Of a DNA stretch of 27,494 nt, positions 14,124 through 23,502 are shown piece after piece (the stretch's first letter is position 1; each line of letters opens with the position of its first letter). Source of the DNA: F1-120-MAGs238 sp964484185 (lineage in GTDB: Bacteria > Planctomycetota > Phycisphaerae > Phycisphaerales > UBA1924); contig CAZAEQ010000052.1 in NCBI GenBank assembly GCA_964484185.1, positions 1-27,494 of the forward strand, written 5' to 3'. The notes below the pieces were generated by a model. The model was not told the origin of the DNA, did not search any database, and was given only the letters and a program-made list of their open reading frames with translations. The position numbers and the translations under genes are program-made.

Positions 14124-16991
14124 ATGCCCGACTCTTTCAGCTTTATGCAGGGTTCCTCGGTGTTCAGCAGTGGCCGCCTGTCGTTCACGCGACCGGTTCC
14201 AACCGCTGACCCTTTGGGCGCGCGCATCGCTGAAAATATTCCGCGCTTTGGACGTCCAACAACATTCACCGGGGTCCTGACAACTCCAGAGACTATTGAT
14301 TCATCCCTCGCGGCGGGTTCAACGTTGCTCCACGTCGGTCTCGATCGCGATGGACTGACGCCCGTTGCCGTTGTCACCGAACCTTCAACTCGCTCGATCA
14401 AAATCTATCGCGAGTCTTTCAGTGGAAATGTACCTCGACTCAAACTAGTCCGTCACACAGTCCTACCAACCGATACCGGAATCGGCTCGGGTGATTTACT
14501 TGGAACGCTCACTCCCAACAGTCCCATTGGCTCGCTCTGCTTTGATCCTACAACCATGCTCGTGGTACACGGAACGCTGGTGGCGCTTTGCCGCGTAAGC
14601 CGTAAAATTGCGACGGGTCAATGGCAAATTCAAGGCATTGGTCTGTGCTACAGCACCAATCTTGGCAAGAGCTGGGTGAAATATTGGACAGACCTCGATT
14701 CACCAAGAGATCTCGGCAGGCTGCGCCTCGCGGGCTGGGAGATGACCAATTACTACACCCCGTATGTTGCCGACGGGAAATCGCCTCTTGAAGTCTTCAT
14801 TCCATTTTCAGATTACCGCACTGCAGGTTTGCCCAACCCTTCGACAGGCGGCAGAATCGCCTGGTTCAAGATGTCTCGCACCAGCCGAACTGATTCACTG
14901 GTCCCACTCTGGGGCCCCGGCGGGCCGGGGACAAACGACCACCGCATGGCGTGCTTCACACTTGATTCCAATCCGGCTGACTTGCGATATTGCCATGTTC
15001 ATGCGGTCGGTGTCTGCGAATACACACCGCCAGGCAAGAAGCCCGGCTTGCAGATTCTTGCAGGTGTGGGTGACGGCGCAGTCAGTTCGATCCTCAGAAT
15101 CCTCGTAAAAGACCCTGCTCAGTATTGGCTCAGCACACTTCCCGGCGGCACGCCCAATTGGTCAATACAACCAAATTTCCATGGTCGCGCTGATACGGCA
15201 GTCATCGACCCGGTCACTGCTGGCCCCGGCGTAGGCGAACATCAGAATCTCGACCAGGTCACCGGATTGCAATTCGTTGGTTGCGGCCCGGGCTACGACC
15301 CCGGAACTCTCATTCTTGGCTCTGATGCAGTTGGCGAAGGTGTTGTGTTGCTGCAACCCGGAAACGCGCCAGACTCAAAGCCCCAGATTCAATCGCTCGC
15401 CACTGACTTTGGCTCTATTACCAAATCAAATTGTTTCTACGTGCGAGTCGACCGCCCTGAACGACCCACCAGAACCGTTGCCTGCGGCATGAAAATAACG
15501 CCCTACGCAAACGGACGACCCATCCGAGGACCTGTCGATCTCATCTGGTTCTCGCGCGAAAGTGGTCGGCCCGGTACCTGGGGCTGCATTTCCTATGAGA
15601 ATATCGAAGAGCGATATTCGCTGCTCAACGACAGCATTTACGCACTTTCAAACGGCGGCACAAAGTTCGTCAAGATTTCTCTGCCCCCCACTCGCGCAGG
15701 TCGCCCGCTACTCATTGGTCCTGGCGGTTCGCAATGGCTGCGTGACGATCCAACACGCTTGAATGTCTCGGGACTGCAAGTTCAACGCTGCCCGCGTGAT
15801 ACTCAAGGACGCTGGCTGTACCCAAGCGCAGATGGTTCAACCACGCTGGGCGTTATTGATCCACAGCCACCTGTGATGGTTGATGCGGTCTTCCGTGTGC
15901 GCAAGAAACTCGAAGATGCCAACGGCGGCATGATGCTGACCGTCAGCGGTTCACAGACCCACCCACGCACCGGTTCGCAGTTGCTCGAATCCGCGCGACT
16001 TGATCCGCTTCCCGGCGATCCGCCCAGCGACCCGCCGCGTCCGATGTGGCTTCGCGCCTTTTTCCGCAACACTCCTGTCGATCTCGATCTCGCCTCATAC
16101 GACGCCAATCGCAATCCAACAAGCTTCGACGTAACAACCTCTTTCGATGGAGTCCCGCGCGGGATCGCCGACATGTACCTGGTTGCTCAAGATCGCTGGC
16201 AGGCGGTGAACTGCGCGGTTCATTCCTCCGTCGGCACAGGCGAGTGGTTTTCTTTCATCTGCCGCAGTCGGACGGCTTCCAGCGATTCCGACGGCATCAT
16301 CGCTTTTTCCGAATTCCTTTCCGACACATACCGCGGCCCCGGCTATCCCCTTCCACCTGACCAGCCAGAATGCTGGCCTGAACCGCCGCCAGACTTTCCG
16401 GGCTGGGGGTGCTTCCCACGCGCCACCGACTTCCCGGATGAACTTGCCCAGATCAACGCACTCGGTCTCAATGGCAATTGGACACTGCTGCTTGCGGGCA
16501 TGTGCGCTGACGATTCGTGGGACCAGTTCACACTTACTGATCCAACCGACAACGCACACGTACTTTTTTCACTTCTCACCGCTCAATCAGAGGGCGCACG
16601 AATCACGCTCCGGGCAACGACTCGCGTCGACGCCAGCGCCAACGTTGGCCTCACCCTCTGTTATCAGGCTGCCGCCAAGGCGACTGAACTTCGTCGCATC
16701 CTCTCCCCCGTTTCGTTCCACCGAAACCGTCCGGTCCTTCTGGCTCTGACATGCAACTCGAGCCTTCGTCGCCTGACCCTTACCGCAGCAGCCAGCGGCA
16801 ATATTCTGCCACCATTGGTCGTCAGCACTCCAATCGCAACCGAGGCGTTCGCGAAACTCTCCTTCAGCGGTCCCGATGGCCAGGGCACGGTTTCCGCTTT
16901 CCAATGGCTTGCGATGAAGACCGAGTCAAGAGTGCTGAGCGACGCTGAAATCCTGAGCCAATTCCAGACTCTTGGCTTCTTTCCGGGCTAG
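14124..16991 (+). CDS. Large uncharacterised protein with Asp-box-like motif and LamG-like C-terminus
   Basis: The 955-residue protein has no recognisable signal peptide from any plausible start. Its sequence is beta-rich throughout. At about 175-187 the stretch CYSTNLGKSWVKY fits the Asp-box pattern (S-x-N-x-G-x-S-W) of sialidase-type propellers and BNR repeats. The C-terminal 180 residues look like a concanavalin/LamG-type jelly roll, closing with the typical tail ESRVLSDAEILSQFQ. A Pro-rich linker with several Cys (about 750-780) joins the two parts. ATG at 14124 is chosen; a TTG at 14070 would lie inside the preceding terminator. Ribosome-binding signals are weak, so the start is uncertain. 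No neighbour reveals a function. Glycan or surface-ligand binding is a guess from the folds. Confidence 0.75.
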   Translation: MPDSFSFMQGSSVFSSGRLSFTRPVPTADPLGARIAENIPRFGRPTTFTGVLTTPETIDSSLAAGSTLLHVGLDRDGLTPVAVVTEPSTRSIKIYRESFSGNVPRLKLVRHTVLPTDTGIGSGDLLGTLTPNSPIGSLCFDPTTMLVVHGTLVALCRVSRKIATGQWQIQGIGLCYSTNLGKSWVKYWTDLDSPRDLGRLRLAGWEMTNYYTPYVADGKSPLEVFIPFSDYRTAGLPNPSTGGRIAWFKMSRTSRTDSLVPLWGPGGPGTNDHRMACFTLDSNPADLRYCHVHAVGVCEYTPPGKKPGLQILAGVGDGAVSSILRILVKDPAQYWLSTLPGGTPNWSIQPNFHGRADTAVIDPVTAGPGVGEHQNLDQVTGLQFVGCGPGYDPGTLILGSDAVGEGVVLLQPGNAPDSKPQIQSLATDFGSITKSNCFYVRVDRPERPTRTVACGMKITPYANGRPIRGPVDLIWFSRESGRPGTWGCISYENIEERYSLLNDSIYALSNGGTKFVKISLPPTRAGRPLLIGPGGSQWLRDDPTRLNVSGLQVQRCPRDTQGRWLYPSADGSTTLGVIDPQPPVMVDAVFRVRKKLEDANGGMMLTVSGSQTHPRTGSQLLESARLDPLPGDPPSDPPRPMWLRAFFRNTPVDLDLASYDANRNPTSFDVTTSFDGVPRGIADMYLVAQDRWQAVNCAVHSSVGTGEWFSFICRSRTASSDSDGIIAFSEFLSDTYRGPGYPLPPDQPECWPEPPPDFPGWGCFPRATDFPDELAQINALGLNGNWTLLLAGMCADDSWDQFTLTDPTDNAHVLFSLLTAQSEGARITLRATTRVDASANVGLTLCYQAAAKATELRRILSPVSFHRNRPVLLALTCNSSLRRLTLTAAASGNILPPLVVSTPIATEAFAKLSFSGPDGQGTVSAFQWLAMKTESRVLSDAEILSQFQTLGFFPG

Positions 16992-17036
16992 GTCGGCAAT
17001 GTTTGCATCCTTAATAGTTGGATATCGGTACAAGTA

Positions 17037-17065
17037 TTGAGCGTTCCCCATCCGTCCGGTATATC
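17037..17065 (+). promoter_or_regulatory. Candidate sigma-70 promoter for the exported HEAT-like gene at 17161
   Basis: TTGAGC, a 17-base spacer and TATATC lie in the 169-base gap after the large uncharacterised gene, giving a leader of about 90 bases. The match is good, but there is no other support. Confidence 0.4.
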
Positions 17066-17160
17066 ATCCGGCCCCTCGGTTTGACCGCCGCGGGGACCTC
17101 TGATACCTTGACCTCGGGGCAATCTGTTTTGGGGAGTTCTTCTCCTCGGCTCAAAGAAGG

Positions 17161-18321
17161 ATGCTGGCGTTGAACGACGGACACAATCTCACGTCTCCTT
17201 GTTTCTCTAGACGCTTTCTGGCATCCGCTGCAGCATGCTGCATTTTGGCCACTTCTGCGTTTGGACAGGCAGCTCTTCCCAACGAACTGATCAATGGCGT
17301 AGTGGTCAATGAGCAGCAGAAAACGGTCTTGCGCGACTACGTCTCGCCCCTTTTGCCGCAGCTCAAAGTTGCCAACACGCTCAAACCGGCTCGTGACCGA
17401 CTTCTGGAGCCGCTGGGCTCGCAAAATGTAAGTGCGGCCTTCCGCCTGGAACTCTGGCGAAACGTCGCCAGCACAGCGCAGGAAATGGTCAAAGCTACTG
17501 ACGATGTCCAAAAGGTCAATGGGCTTCGTATCGCGGGCGAAATCGCAACCGATTCCTCGGTCGACGCGATTACTCCGGCGCTGAAAGACAAGAGCGCGTC
17601 GATCCGATTCGCCGCCAGTTTCGCCATTATGCGTGCGTTTGAACAAACCCACGGCAAGCCAGCGGCGATGTCTAAAGAAACAGCCATCGACTTGATCACC
17701 GCCATTGCCAACGCAATGAAGGTCGAGACCGACGCAAACTGCTTTGACAGCATGGTTCGTGCACTCGCCGCGGCGGGCTCAGACCGCCAGTCGATCGATC
17801 CGATCGTGCAACGAAGAGCACTCGAAAGCCTCTCAGCCGTCTGTTCCGAAGTGCTTCAGAAAAATGGCGACAAGGCGATCGACGACACCCGTCTTGAAGC
17901 GTTTGTCCGCGCCCTGACCTGTATTCGCGACAGCTTTACCAAGCCCCAGGCTCAGGCAGCTCCACCGTCCTGGACTAATGATGGAGCAGCATTCGCCGGC
18001 GATGCTCTCACCTCGGTCTATCGCCAGATTCGCAAGGCCGACTCAGAACTGGCCCCAATCAAAGCCGGTGACCTCGAAGATGCCATTGAAGCGAAGAAAG
18101 CGGCCCGACGCGGCGCAACACAATTAGTCTTCATCGCTGAAAGCACTATCACGCTCGCCCGCCAGATCCGCGGCAATCCGAACCAGACCACCAGCATCTC
18201 CGACCAGCTGAAGCGTGCCGAAGTAAAGACTGATGCCTCCGCCCTTGAAGACATGAACTCGCTCCTCACCGATAAACTCCCCAAAGAGTTCACGCTCCCC
18301 GCAGACCGTTTCCTGAAGTAA
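17161..18321 (+). CDS. Exported HEAT-like helical-repeat protein, function unknown
   Basis: The 386-residue protein has a signal-peptide-like N-terminus (FSRRFLASAAACCILATSAFGQA). The mature part is almost all helical. One clear HEAT-type unit is GLRIAGEIATDSSVDAITPA followed by LKDKSASIRFAASFAIMRAF (about 118-158). The start is uncertain: AAGAAGG touches the ATG at 17161, whereas a TTG at 17170 would have the same Shine-Dalgarno at a nine-base spacing and still keep the signal peptide. It is not a recognisable homologue of the helical-repeat protein at 10761-12953, though the style is similar. The substrate-binding-protein gene follows after 55 bases, so co-transcription is possible. Function is not known. 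Confidence 0.75.
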   Translation: MLALNDGHNLTSPCFSRRFLASAAACCILATSAFGQAALPNELINGVVVNEQQKTVLRDYVSPLLPQLKVANTLKPARDRLLEPLGSQNVSAAFRLELWRNVASTAQEMVKATDDVQKVNGLRIAGEIATDSSVDAITPALKDKSASIRFAASFAIMRAFEQTHGKPAAMSKETAIDLITAIANAMKVETDANCFDSMVRALAAAGSDRQSIDPIVQRRALESLSAVCSEVLQKNGDKAIDDTRLEAFVRALTCIRDSFTKPQAQAAPPSWTNDGAAFAGDALTSVYRQIRKADSELAPIKAGDLEDAIEAKKAARRGATQLVFIAESTITLARQIRGNPNQTTSISDQLKRAEVKTDASALEDMNSLLTDKLPKEFTLPADRFLK

Positions 18322-18376
18322 CCCGTTCGATTTTCATTCCCAGAACGGATTCTGGAGCCGCCAAAAGCGGAAGTTT

Positions 18377-20290
18377 ATGTGGAAGATTTTCCTTCCCTTG
18401 CTTGTGATCTGCGGAGCCATCTGGGCAAGCGTTTCCAGCGATACAGCATCCTCAAAAACCGATCTCACATTCGTCAACCGCGGCGATGTCACTTCGCTTG
18501 ATCTCCAGACTATCTCCTGGATGCAGGACCTCCGCGTCGCTCGCATCGTGTTTGAAGGTCTGGTTCGGCCAGATGTCTTCACCTCAAACTACACGCCGAC
18601 CCCGGCAGTTGCCAAAAGCTGGACGGTCTCGCCATCCGGAACCCACTATACATTTTCGCTCCGCCCAGATGCCAAATGGTCCAATGGCAAGAGCGTCCTC
18701 CCTTCCCATTTCGCATATGCCTGGCGCCGCGCACTTCTCCCCGAGACAGGCTCTGACTACATCGCTCAGTTTCAGTTCATTAAGGGTGGCGCCGAGTTCA
18801 CTCGCTGGCGCGCCAATGCCATCAAAGCTCATGCCCAGCGCGTCAAATCCGGTGAACTCAAGCTCGCTGATGCGACTCTCGCCGCAAGAACTCTCTGGGA
18901 GGAAACCTGCCGCCAGTTTGAGCAAATCGTCAAGGTCCGCGCTGACGACACCAACCTCACACTCGATGTTGAACTCGAGCGGCCGTGTCCCTATTTCCTC
19001 GATCTCTGCGGCTTTCCCCAGCTCTATCCAGTCTATCCCCCACTGCTTGACAGCTTCATGCTGCTTGATCCAGTCACCGGAACAACCAAGATTGATCAGT
19101 CTTGGTGCAAGCCCGGTTCGATAGTCTGTAACGGCCCCTTCCACCTGGTTCTCTGGCGCTTCAAACGCGACATGCAGTTCACACAGAACCCGTATTGGTG
19201 GAACAAAGATTCGCTCAACATCCGATCCATTTCAGTCCCCACAATCGACGATGCCAACGGTCAAGTCCTGGCATTCCGCTCCGGCGCAGTCGATTGGCTC
19301 AGCGATGTAGATGTCTCATACCGCGGCGAGATGCTTCGGCAGAAAGCAGACTTCTATCAGGAGCACAGCGCGGAGATAGCGGCAATGCGTGCCAAGGGCC
19401 TCGATCAGATCGCGATTGACCGCACGCTTCCGAGCGACCCTCGCAACAAGATCATCGTCACTCCGGCATTTGGAACCTACTACTACAACTTCAATTGTCG
19501 CGACAAGCTTCCAGATGGCCGCGAGAATCCAATGCGTGATCCGCGCGTGCGCCGGGCCTTCGCACTCACTGCTGAGAAGCGCACAATTGTCGAAGATGTT
19601 CGCCGCAGCGGCGAGCCAGTGCAACAAGTCATGGTCCCGCCTGGCGCAATCGCTGGATACCAATCTCCAAAGGGTCTGGCCTACAACCCCGAATTTGCAC
19701 GCAGAGAACTCGCCGCCGCTGGATATCCCGGTGGCGCGGGCTTTCCCACTGTAGAAATCCTCTTTAACTCCGAAGGGGGCCACGATCTCATCGCCCAGGC
19801 CCTTGCACGCAATTGGGAACGCGAACTTGGTGTTCACATCGAACTCGCACAGCGCGAGATCAAAGTCTTCCGCGATGATCTCAAAAACGGCAACTTCATG
19901 GTCGCCCGCGGCAGTTGGTTTGGTGATTACGGTGATCCGACAACCTTCTTGAATATCTACCGCACCGAAGATGGCAACAACGATGCGAAGTACGCAAGTA
20001 CTGAATACGAAGAGTTGATGACGCGTGCTGAATTGGAAACCGATCCGGCCGCGAGATTCGCGATTCTTACGCAGGCTGAGACCTTACTCATCGAAAAAGA
20101 CTTTCCCTGCCTTCCCTTGTTCGGCTACCTCAATTTCTACATGTTCGATCCGCACCGTCTCACCGGAATTTCCTCACACCCGCGCAGCGAGCAGCATCTC
20201 TGGGAAGTTGACATCTTTGGTGACGGGCTCGGTCGAGACCTGCCCATCGGCATGAAACCCACGCAAATCCCCAGTAAAGGCGGCAACTGA
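18377..20290 (+). CDS. ABC transporter substrate-binding protein, peptide/OppA family (SBP_bac_5)
   Basis: The 637-residue protein has an N-terminal hydrophobic segment (about 4-20) that acts as a signal anchor. A Cys is present but the residues before it do not form a normal lipobox. The mature part matches the extracellular solute-binding family 5: DLTFVNRGDVTSLDLQTI, VARIVFEGLVRPD, PAVAKSWTVSPSGTHYTFSLR, DAKWSNGKS, and further on DPRVRRAFALTAEKRTIVEDV and SRGSWFGDYGDPTTFLN-like sequence (about 512-525). Such proteins capture oligopeptides and deliver them to the permease. Its length is above the usual 530-600. The ATG has GGAAG four bases upstream. The stop codon overlaps the ATG of the permease gene by one base, showing translational coupling. 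Confidence 0.92.
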   Translation: MWKIFLPLLVICGAIWASVSSDTASSKTDLTFVNRGDVTSLDLQTISWMQDLRVARIVFEGLVRPDVFTSNYTPTPAVAKSWTVSPSGTHYTFSLRPDAKWSNGKSVLPSHFAYAWRRALLPETGSDYIAQFQFIKGGAEFTRWRANAIKAHAQRVKSGELKLADATLAARTLWEETCRQFEQIVKVRADDTNLTLDVELERPCPYFLDLCGFPQLYPVYPPLLDSFMLLDPVTGTTKIDQSWCKPGSIVCNGPFHLVLWRFKRDMQFTQNPYWWNKDSLNIRSISVPTIDDANGQVLAFRSGAVDWLSDVDVSYRGEMLRQKADFYQEHSAEIAAMRAKGLDQIAIDRTLPSDPRNKIIVTPAFGTYYYNFNCRDKLPDGRENPMRDPRVRRAFALTAEKRTIVEDVRRSGEPVQQVMVPPGAIAGYQSPKGLAYNPEFARRELAAAGYPGGAGFPTVEILFNSEGGHDLIAQALARNWERELGVHIELAQREIKVFRDDLKNGNFMVARGSWFGDYGDPTTFLNIYRTEDGNNDAKYASTEYEELMTRAELETDPAARFAILTQAETLLIEKDFPCLPLFGYLNFYMFDPHRLTGISSHPRSEQHLWEVDIFGDGLGRDLPIGMKPTQIPSKGGN

Positions 20291-21330
20291 TGTGGCGACT
20301 TATCGCCCGCCGCCTGCTTCTGCTCCCGGTTGTGCTGCTGGCAATCTATTCGCTCACGCTCGCCCTCGCCTGGGCCGTACCGGGCAATCCGCTTGAACGC
20401 CCTGAAGGCCGCCGCCCGCCGCCGGAAGTAGCCCAGTCGCTCAAAAGCCAGTATCAACTCGACAGCTTCTGGGGGTTCTATACCTCGTATCTCACTCGTG
20501 TCAGCGGACTCAATTATCTTAATATAACTTTCGGACTGACTGAGTCGGGCAAGTCCCAGCGAGAGGCCCTCGCACTTCAAGATGCCAGCAGCACATCCGC
20601 TGGCGTCACGCTGCGCCCGCGGCCCATCTTTGATTTCGGTCCATCGCTTCAATATCGCGATCGCAAGGTTAATGAAATCATCGCTGGCTCGCTCCCGGTC
20701 TCTATCACGGTCGGCGCTGCCGCGATCTTGTTCGCCACAATTCTGGGAGTGGGCACCGGACTCCTCGGAGCAAGCAGACCAGGCTCTCTCCGCGATGCCT
20801 TCAGCTTTTCGCTGGCCCTTATCGGTGTCAGCCTTCCCAGCTTTGTCATTGGCACGGTTCTGCTGCTTTCGTTCAGCGTGGCGATTCCAATTTTTCCAGT
20901 TGGACACTGGGGCCAGCTCAGAGACCTGGTCCTCCCCGCCCTCACACTTTCCCTGCCTTTCGCGGCGTACATCGCCCGCCTCACCCGCATGGGCCTGCTC
21001 GAACAACTCTCAAGCGATTACATCCGCACCGCTCGCGCCAAGGGCGTCTCTGAATCCGCAATCCTGTACAAGCATGCACTCAAAAACGCGTTTCTGCCGG
21101 TGCTCAGCTATCTCGGACCGGCAACCGCGCTCGCCATGACCGGCTCATTTGTTGTCGAACGTGTGTTCCGCGTGCCGGGCATGGGCCAGTTCTTTGTCAC
21201 CGCAGTGCAAAACAAAGACCTCTTTCTCATCATCGGAATCGTGCTGGTGTTTTCAACCATGCTGATAATCGTCAACCTTGTGGTTGATTGCATGTATCGA
21301 CTGGTTGATCCAAGGGTGAATGCGAGCTGA
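20290..21330 (+). CDS. ABC transporter permease, OppB/DppB family
   Basis: The 346-residue inner-membrane protein has a first TM at about 8-31 and about five more between 135 and 335. The EAA-type coupling loop is visible (DYIRTARAKGVSESAILY onward, about 243-267), which docks to the ATPase. GMGQFFVTAVQNKD near 297-310 is typical of OppB/DppB. Between TM1 and the next helix, residues about 83-115 form an insertion (ESGKSQREALALQDASS...) not usual in OppB. The gene starts within the stop of the binding-protein gene. The second permease (OppC) and the ATPases (OppD/F) are absent; the next gene is on the opposite strand only three bases away. The complete importer must therefore borrow subunits encoded elsewhere, or the locus is a remnant. 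Confidence 0.94.
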   Translation: MWRLIARRLLLLPVVLLAIYSLTLALAWAVPGNPLERPEGRRPPPEVAQSLKSQYQLDSFWGFYTSYLTRVSGLNYLNITFGLTESGKSQREALALQDASSTSAGVTLRPRPIFDFGPSLQYRDRKVNEIIAGSLPVSITVGAAAILFATILGVGTGLLGASRPGSLRDAFSFSLALIGVSLPSFVIGTVLLLSFSVAIPIFPVGHWGQLRDLVLPALTLSLPFAAYIARLTRMGLLEQLSSDYIRTARAKGVSESAILYKHALKNAFLPVLSYLGPATALAMTGSFVVERVFRVPGMGQFFVTAVQNKDLFLIIGIVLVFSTMLIIVNLVVDCMYRLVDPRVNAS

Positions 21331-21333
21331 AAT

Positions 21334-23349
21334 TTATTTGTCAGGAGCTGGCCTGCGTCCGCCGCCGGGTGCCAGTTGGGACATGAGCTGAGCCATCAGC
21401 ATCTGCATATTTGCGATCTTTCCGCTTTCGACATCTGCCGAGGCTGCATCAAGAGCTGGACCCAGCTTGGGTAATGCTGCTGCCAACATTGGATTCCCTG
21501 TCAACCGTGCAGCGCCAGCATCACCGTCAACTTTCCATTCACTGCCATCCTTAAGAAAGTTAATAGTGGCTGGTCCCATTTTAGTTGAGGCTTTGTCGCC
21601 ATCGACTTGGATTTCCAGAGAACCAACATCCGTTCCCTCAAAGCTCAGCCCTAGTGGCATTCCCATTGCTTTGGCGGCATCGGTAAACTTTGCGTCAAAC
21701 TTTGCCTTGCAGGCCGCGTCGAGCTTTGCAAGACTTGCGCCCATTGCCATCACCTGTTGGGCACCTGGAGTGGTGACCTTGGTCAACGATGCGACTTTCT
21801 CCATGTCGCCAGCGTTGGTCGCCGCAACATATGCCTCAATAAGAGCAAGAAGTTCAGGCGGTGCCGCAGTAACTGCCGCCGCGGCCGGTGCAGCCGCATC
21901 AGCCGGCGCTTCCGACTTCGCAACCGGAGTCACCGGCGCATCTGAAAATCCAAATTCCTTCAGCGACGCATTGCTGCCCGATGAAAGCGCCTGAATCACC
22001 GCATCAAGTGATGCGCCGAGCTTCTCAAGCCGCGCCTTCACATCCGCAGATTCCTTTGATCCTCTGACCGGTGCAGTCGTATACGCCGATTTCGCGGCCT
22101 CGTACGCTTCCTTCGCTGCCGTCGCCGCCTCATCGCGAGCCTTGGCCGCATTGTCTGCTTCAGTCTTGTAATCATCCGCCTTCGGAAGCGCCGGATTCGA
22201 ACTCGCCAGCATCTGCATCAGCTGCCCATAAGTCCGTGATTCAACCGCGCGAGACAAATGCACATCGCCAATCGCCTGCTGAATGCTTCCAACCGTGAGC
22301 TTGGACTGCAACGGCGCATCAGCATTGGCCTTCTGAGCAGTGCCCAGCGCCTGACGCAGCAGCGACAATCTTCCATCGTTCGCTGTCGTCCACGCGCCTT
22401 CGCGTGCCTTCTTCAGGTCCGCGACTTCTTCTTCAATCGCCGCAGCAACCTTCGCCGCATCAGTGTTCGACTTTGTCGCCTGGGCTGAGTTAAACGCCAT
22501 CTTCTCAGCGAAATCGGCCTTGGTCTGGGCGATTCCCTTCTTCTGCGATTCGATCTGTGCGACCGCAAGCTGCAATTCCGGCAACTGCGAACGCAACTGC
22601 GTCGCATCGGCATCCACAAGCTGTGCATCCTGACGCAATCTGTCGGCCTGACGCTTCAGGCCCGCCGCCTCTTCCACAACCGGAGCCGCATTGGTCGCGC
22701 TCATTCCACTCAATGTCTTACGCAGGTTTCCCGCTTTGTCATCAAGCTTGGCCGCCGCTTCGTTCTTCAATTTCACCGCGTTCACAAGCACTGTGATCTG
22801 CGCTTCCAGGTCTGCCTTGGCCTTTGCCCGCTCACCGCTTGCCTGATCAAGCAGCGCTGAAGTCTTATCAAGTGCCGCAATCTGCTCGGCCGGGTTATAC
22901 AACGCCGCGGCAGAAGCGATCTGCTTGTGATTCACATACTGCTCAAGATGCGACCGCAACGAGCTCAGACGATTGAAAAGTCCAATCTCTGTAACCTTCC
23001 ACGCTCCGCCATCTTCGCTCAATTCCGCGCCGCCGCTGGATGTCCTGGCTGATCCATCTGCAACGCCGGCCTTGCCTTCAGATGCCGTTGCCGAAATCAG
23101 ATTTGCCGCCGCGGCTGATGCACCTGTACCACCGGCAGCCTGTGCTGATTTCGATGCGCCGTCAAACAGCGTCTGCTGATGCGAATTGGTAGCAGCCGTT
23201 GATGCGCCGCTCGACACAGCTCCAAGGTCCACCGATGCTTTATGAATCGCCGTCCGTGTGGAATCTTCCTTATTACACGCCGCGAGTGTGAGTGCAGCTC
23301 CGGCAACAAGGACAACGGCAAGAGGCGAATGGCGCTTGACGATCGACAT
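21334..23349 (-). CDS. Large coiled-coil lipoprotein, function unknown
   Basis: The 671-residue protein starts MSIVKRHSPLAVVLVAGAA and has a lipobox LAAC (Cys25). ATG at 23349 has GGAG about nine bases upstream; an extended frame to 23400 would place extra residues before the signal peptide. Residues about 115-440 are strongly helical, rich in Ala, Lys, Glu and Gln with heptad-like spacing (EQIAALDKTSALLDQ, AGLKRQADRLRQDAQLVDAD). A Pro/Ala linker at about 480-500 leads to a C-terminal globular part (about 505-640) with alternating strands (LEIQVDGDKASTKMGPATIN, LKDGSEWKVDGD), similar in appearance to NTF2/DUF-type exported domains. It converges on the permease gene with three bases between the stop codons and no visible terminator. 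No family is assigned. Confidence 0.8.
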   Translation of the reverse strand: MSIVKRHSPLAVVLVAGAALTLAACNKEDSTRTAIHKASVDLGAVSSGASTAATNSHQQTLFDGASKSAQAAGGTGASAAAANLISATASEGKAGVADGSARTSSGGAELSEDGGAWKVTEIGLFNRLSSLRSHLEQYVNHKQIASAAALYNPAEQIAALDKTSALLDQASGERAKAKADLEAQITVLVNAVKLKNEAAAKLDDKAGNLRKTLSGMSATNAAPVVEEAAGLKRQADRLRQDAQLVDADATQLRSQLPELQLAVAQIESQKKGIAQTKADFAEKMAFNSAQATKSNTDAAKVAAAIEEEVADLKKAREGAWTTANDGRLSLLRQALGTAQKANADAPLQSKLTVGSIQQAIGDVHLSRAVESRTYGQLMQMLASSNPALPKADDYKTEADNAAKARDEAATAAKEAYEAAKSAYTTAPVRGSKESADVKARLEKLGASLDAVIQALSSGSNASLKEFGFSDAPVTPVAKSEAPADAAAPAAAAVTAAPPELLALIEAYVAATNAGDMEKVASLTKVTTPGAQQVMAMGASLAKLDAACKAKFDAKFTDAAKAMGMPLGLSFEGTDVGSLEIQVDGDKASTKMGPATINFLKDGSEWKVDGDAGAARLTGNPMLAAALPKLGPALDAASADVESGKIANMQMLMAQLMSQLAPGGGRRPAPDK

Positions 23350-23502
23350 GCGTTGCAACTCCGTACAGGCCCCTCTTGAGTGAAGGACCGTTGATTTCAA
23401 CCAATTGAACTCACACTATACCGGAAGTCATCACTGCCGGTGGCATGAGTGCGTCACACTGTAGCCACACCAAACACTCACTTACCACTACTCCCCCGCC
23501 GC

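Noticed and set aside
18323..18348. CCGTTC/GAACGG inverted repeat between the HEAT-like gene and the binding-protein gene
   Set aside because: Six-pair stem with a 14-base loop and no T-run; too weak to call a terminator.
20137..21006. 289-codon minus-strand frame opposite the opp genes
   Set aside because: Overlaps two well-supported plus-strand transporter genes and has no motif of its own.
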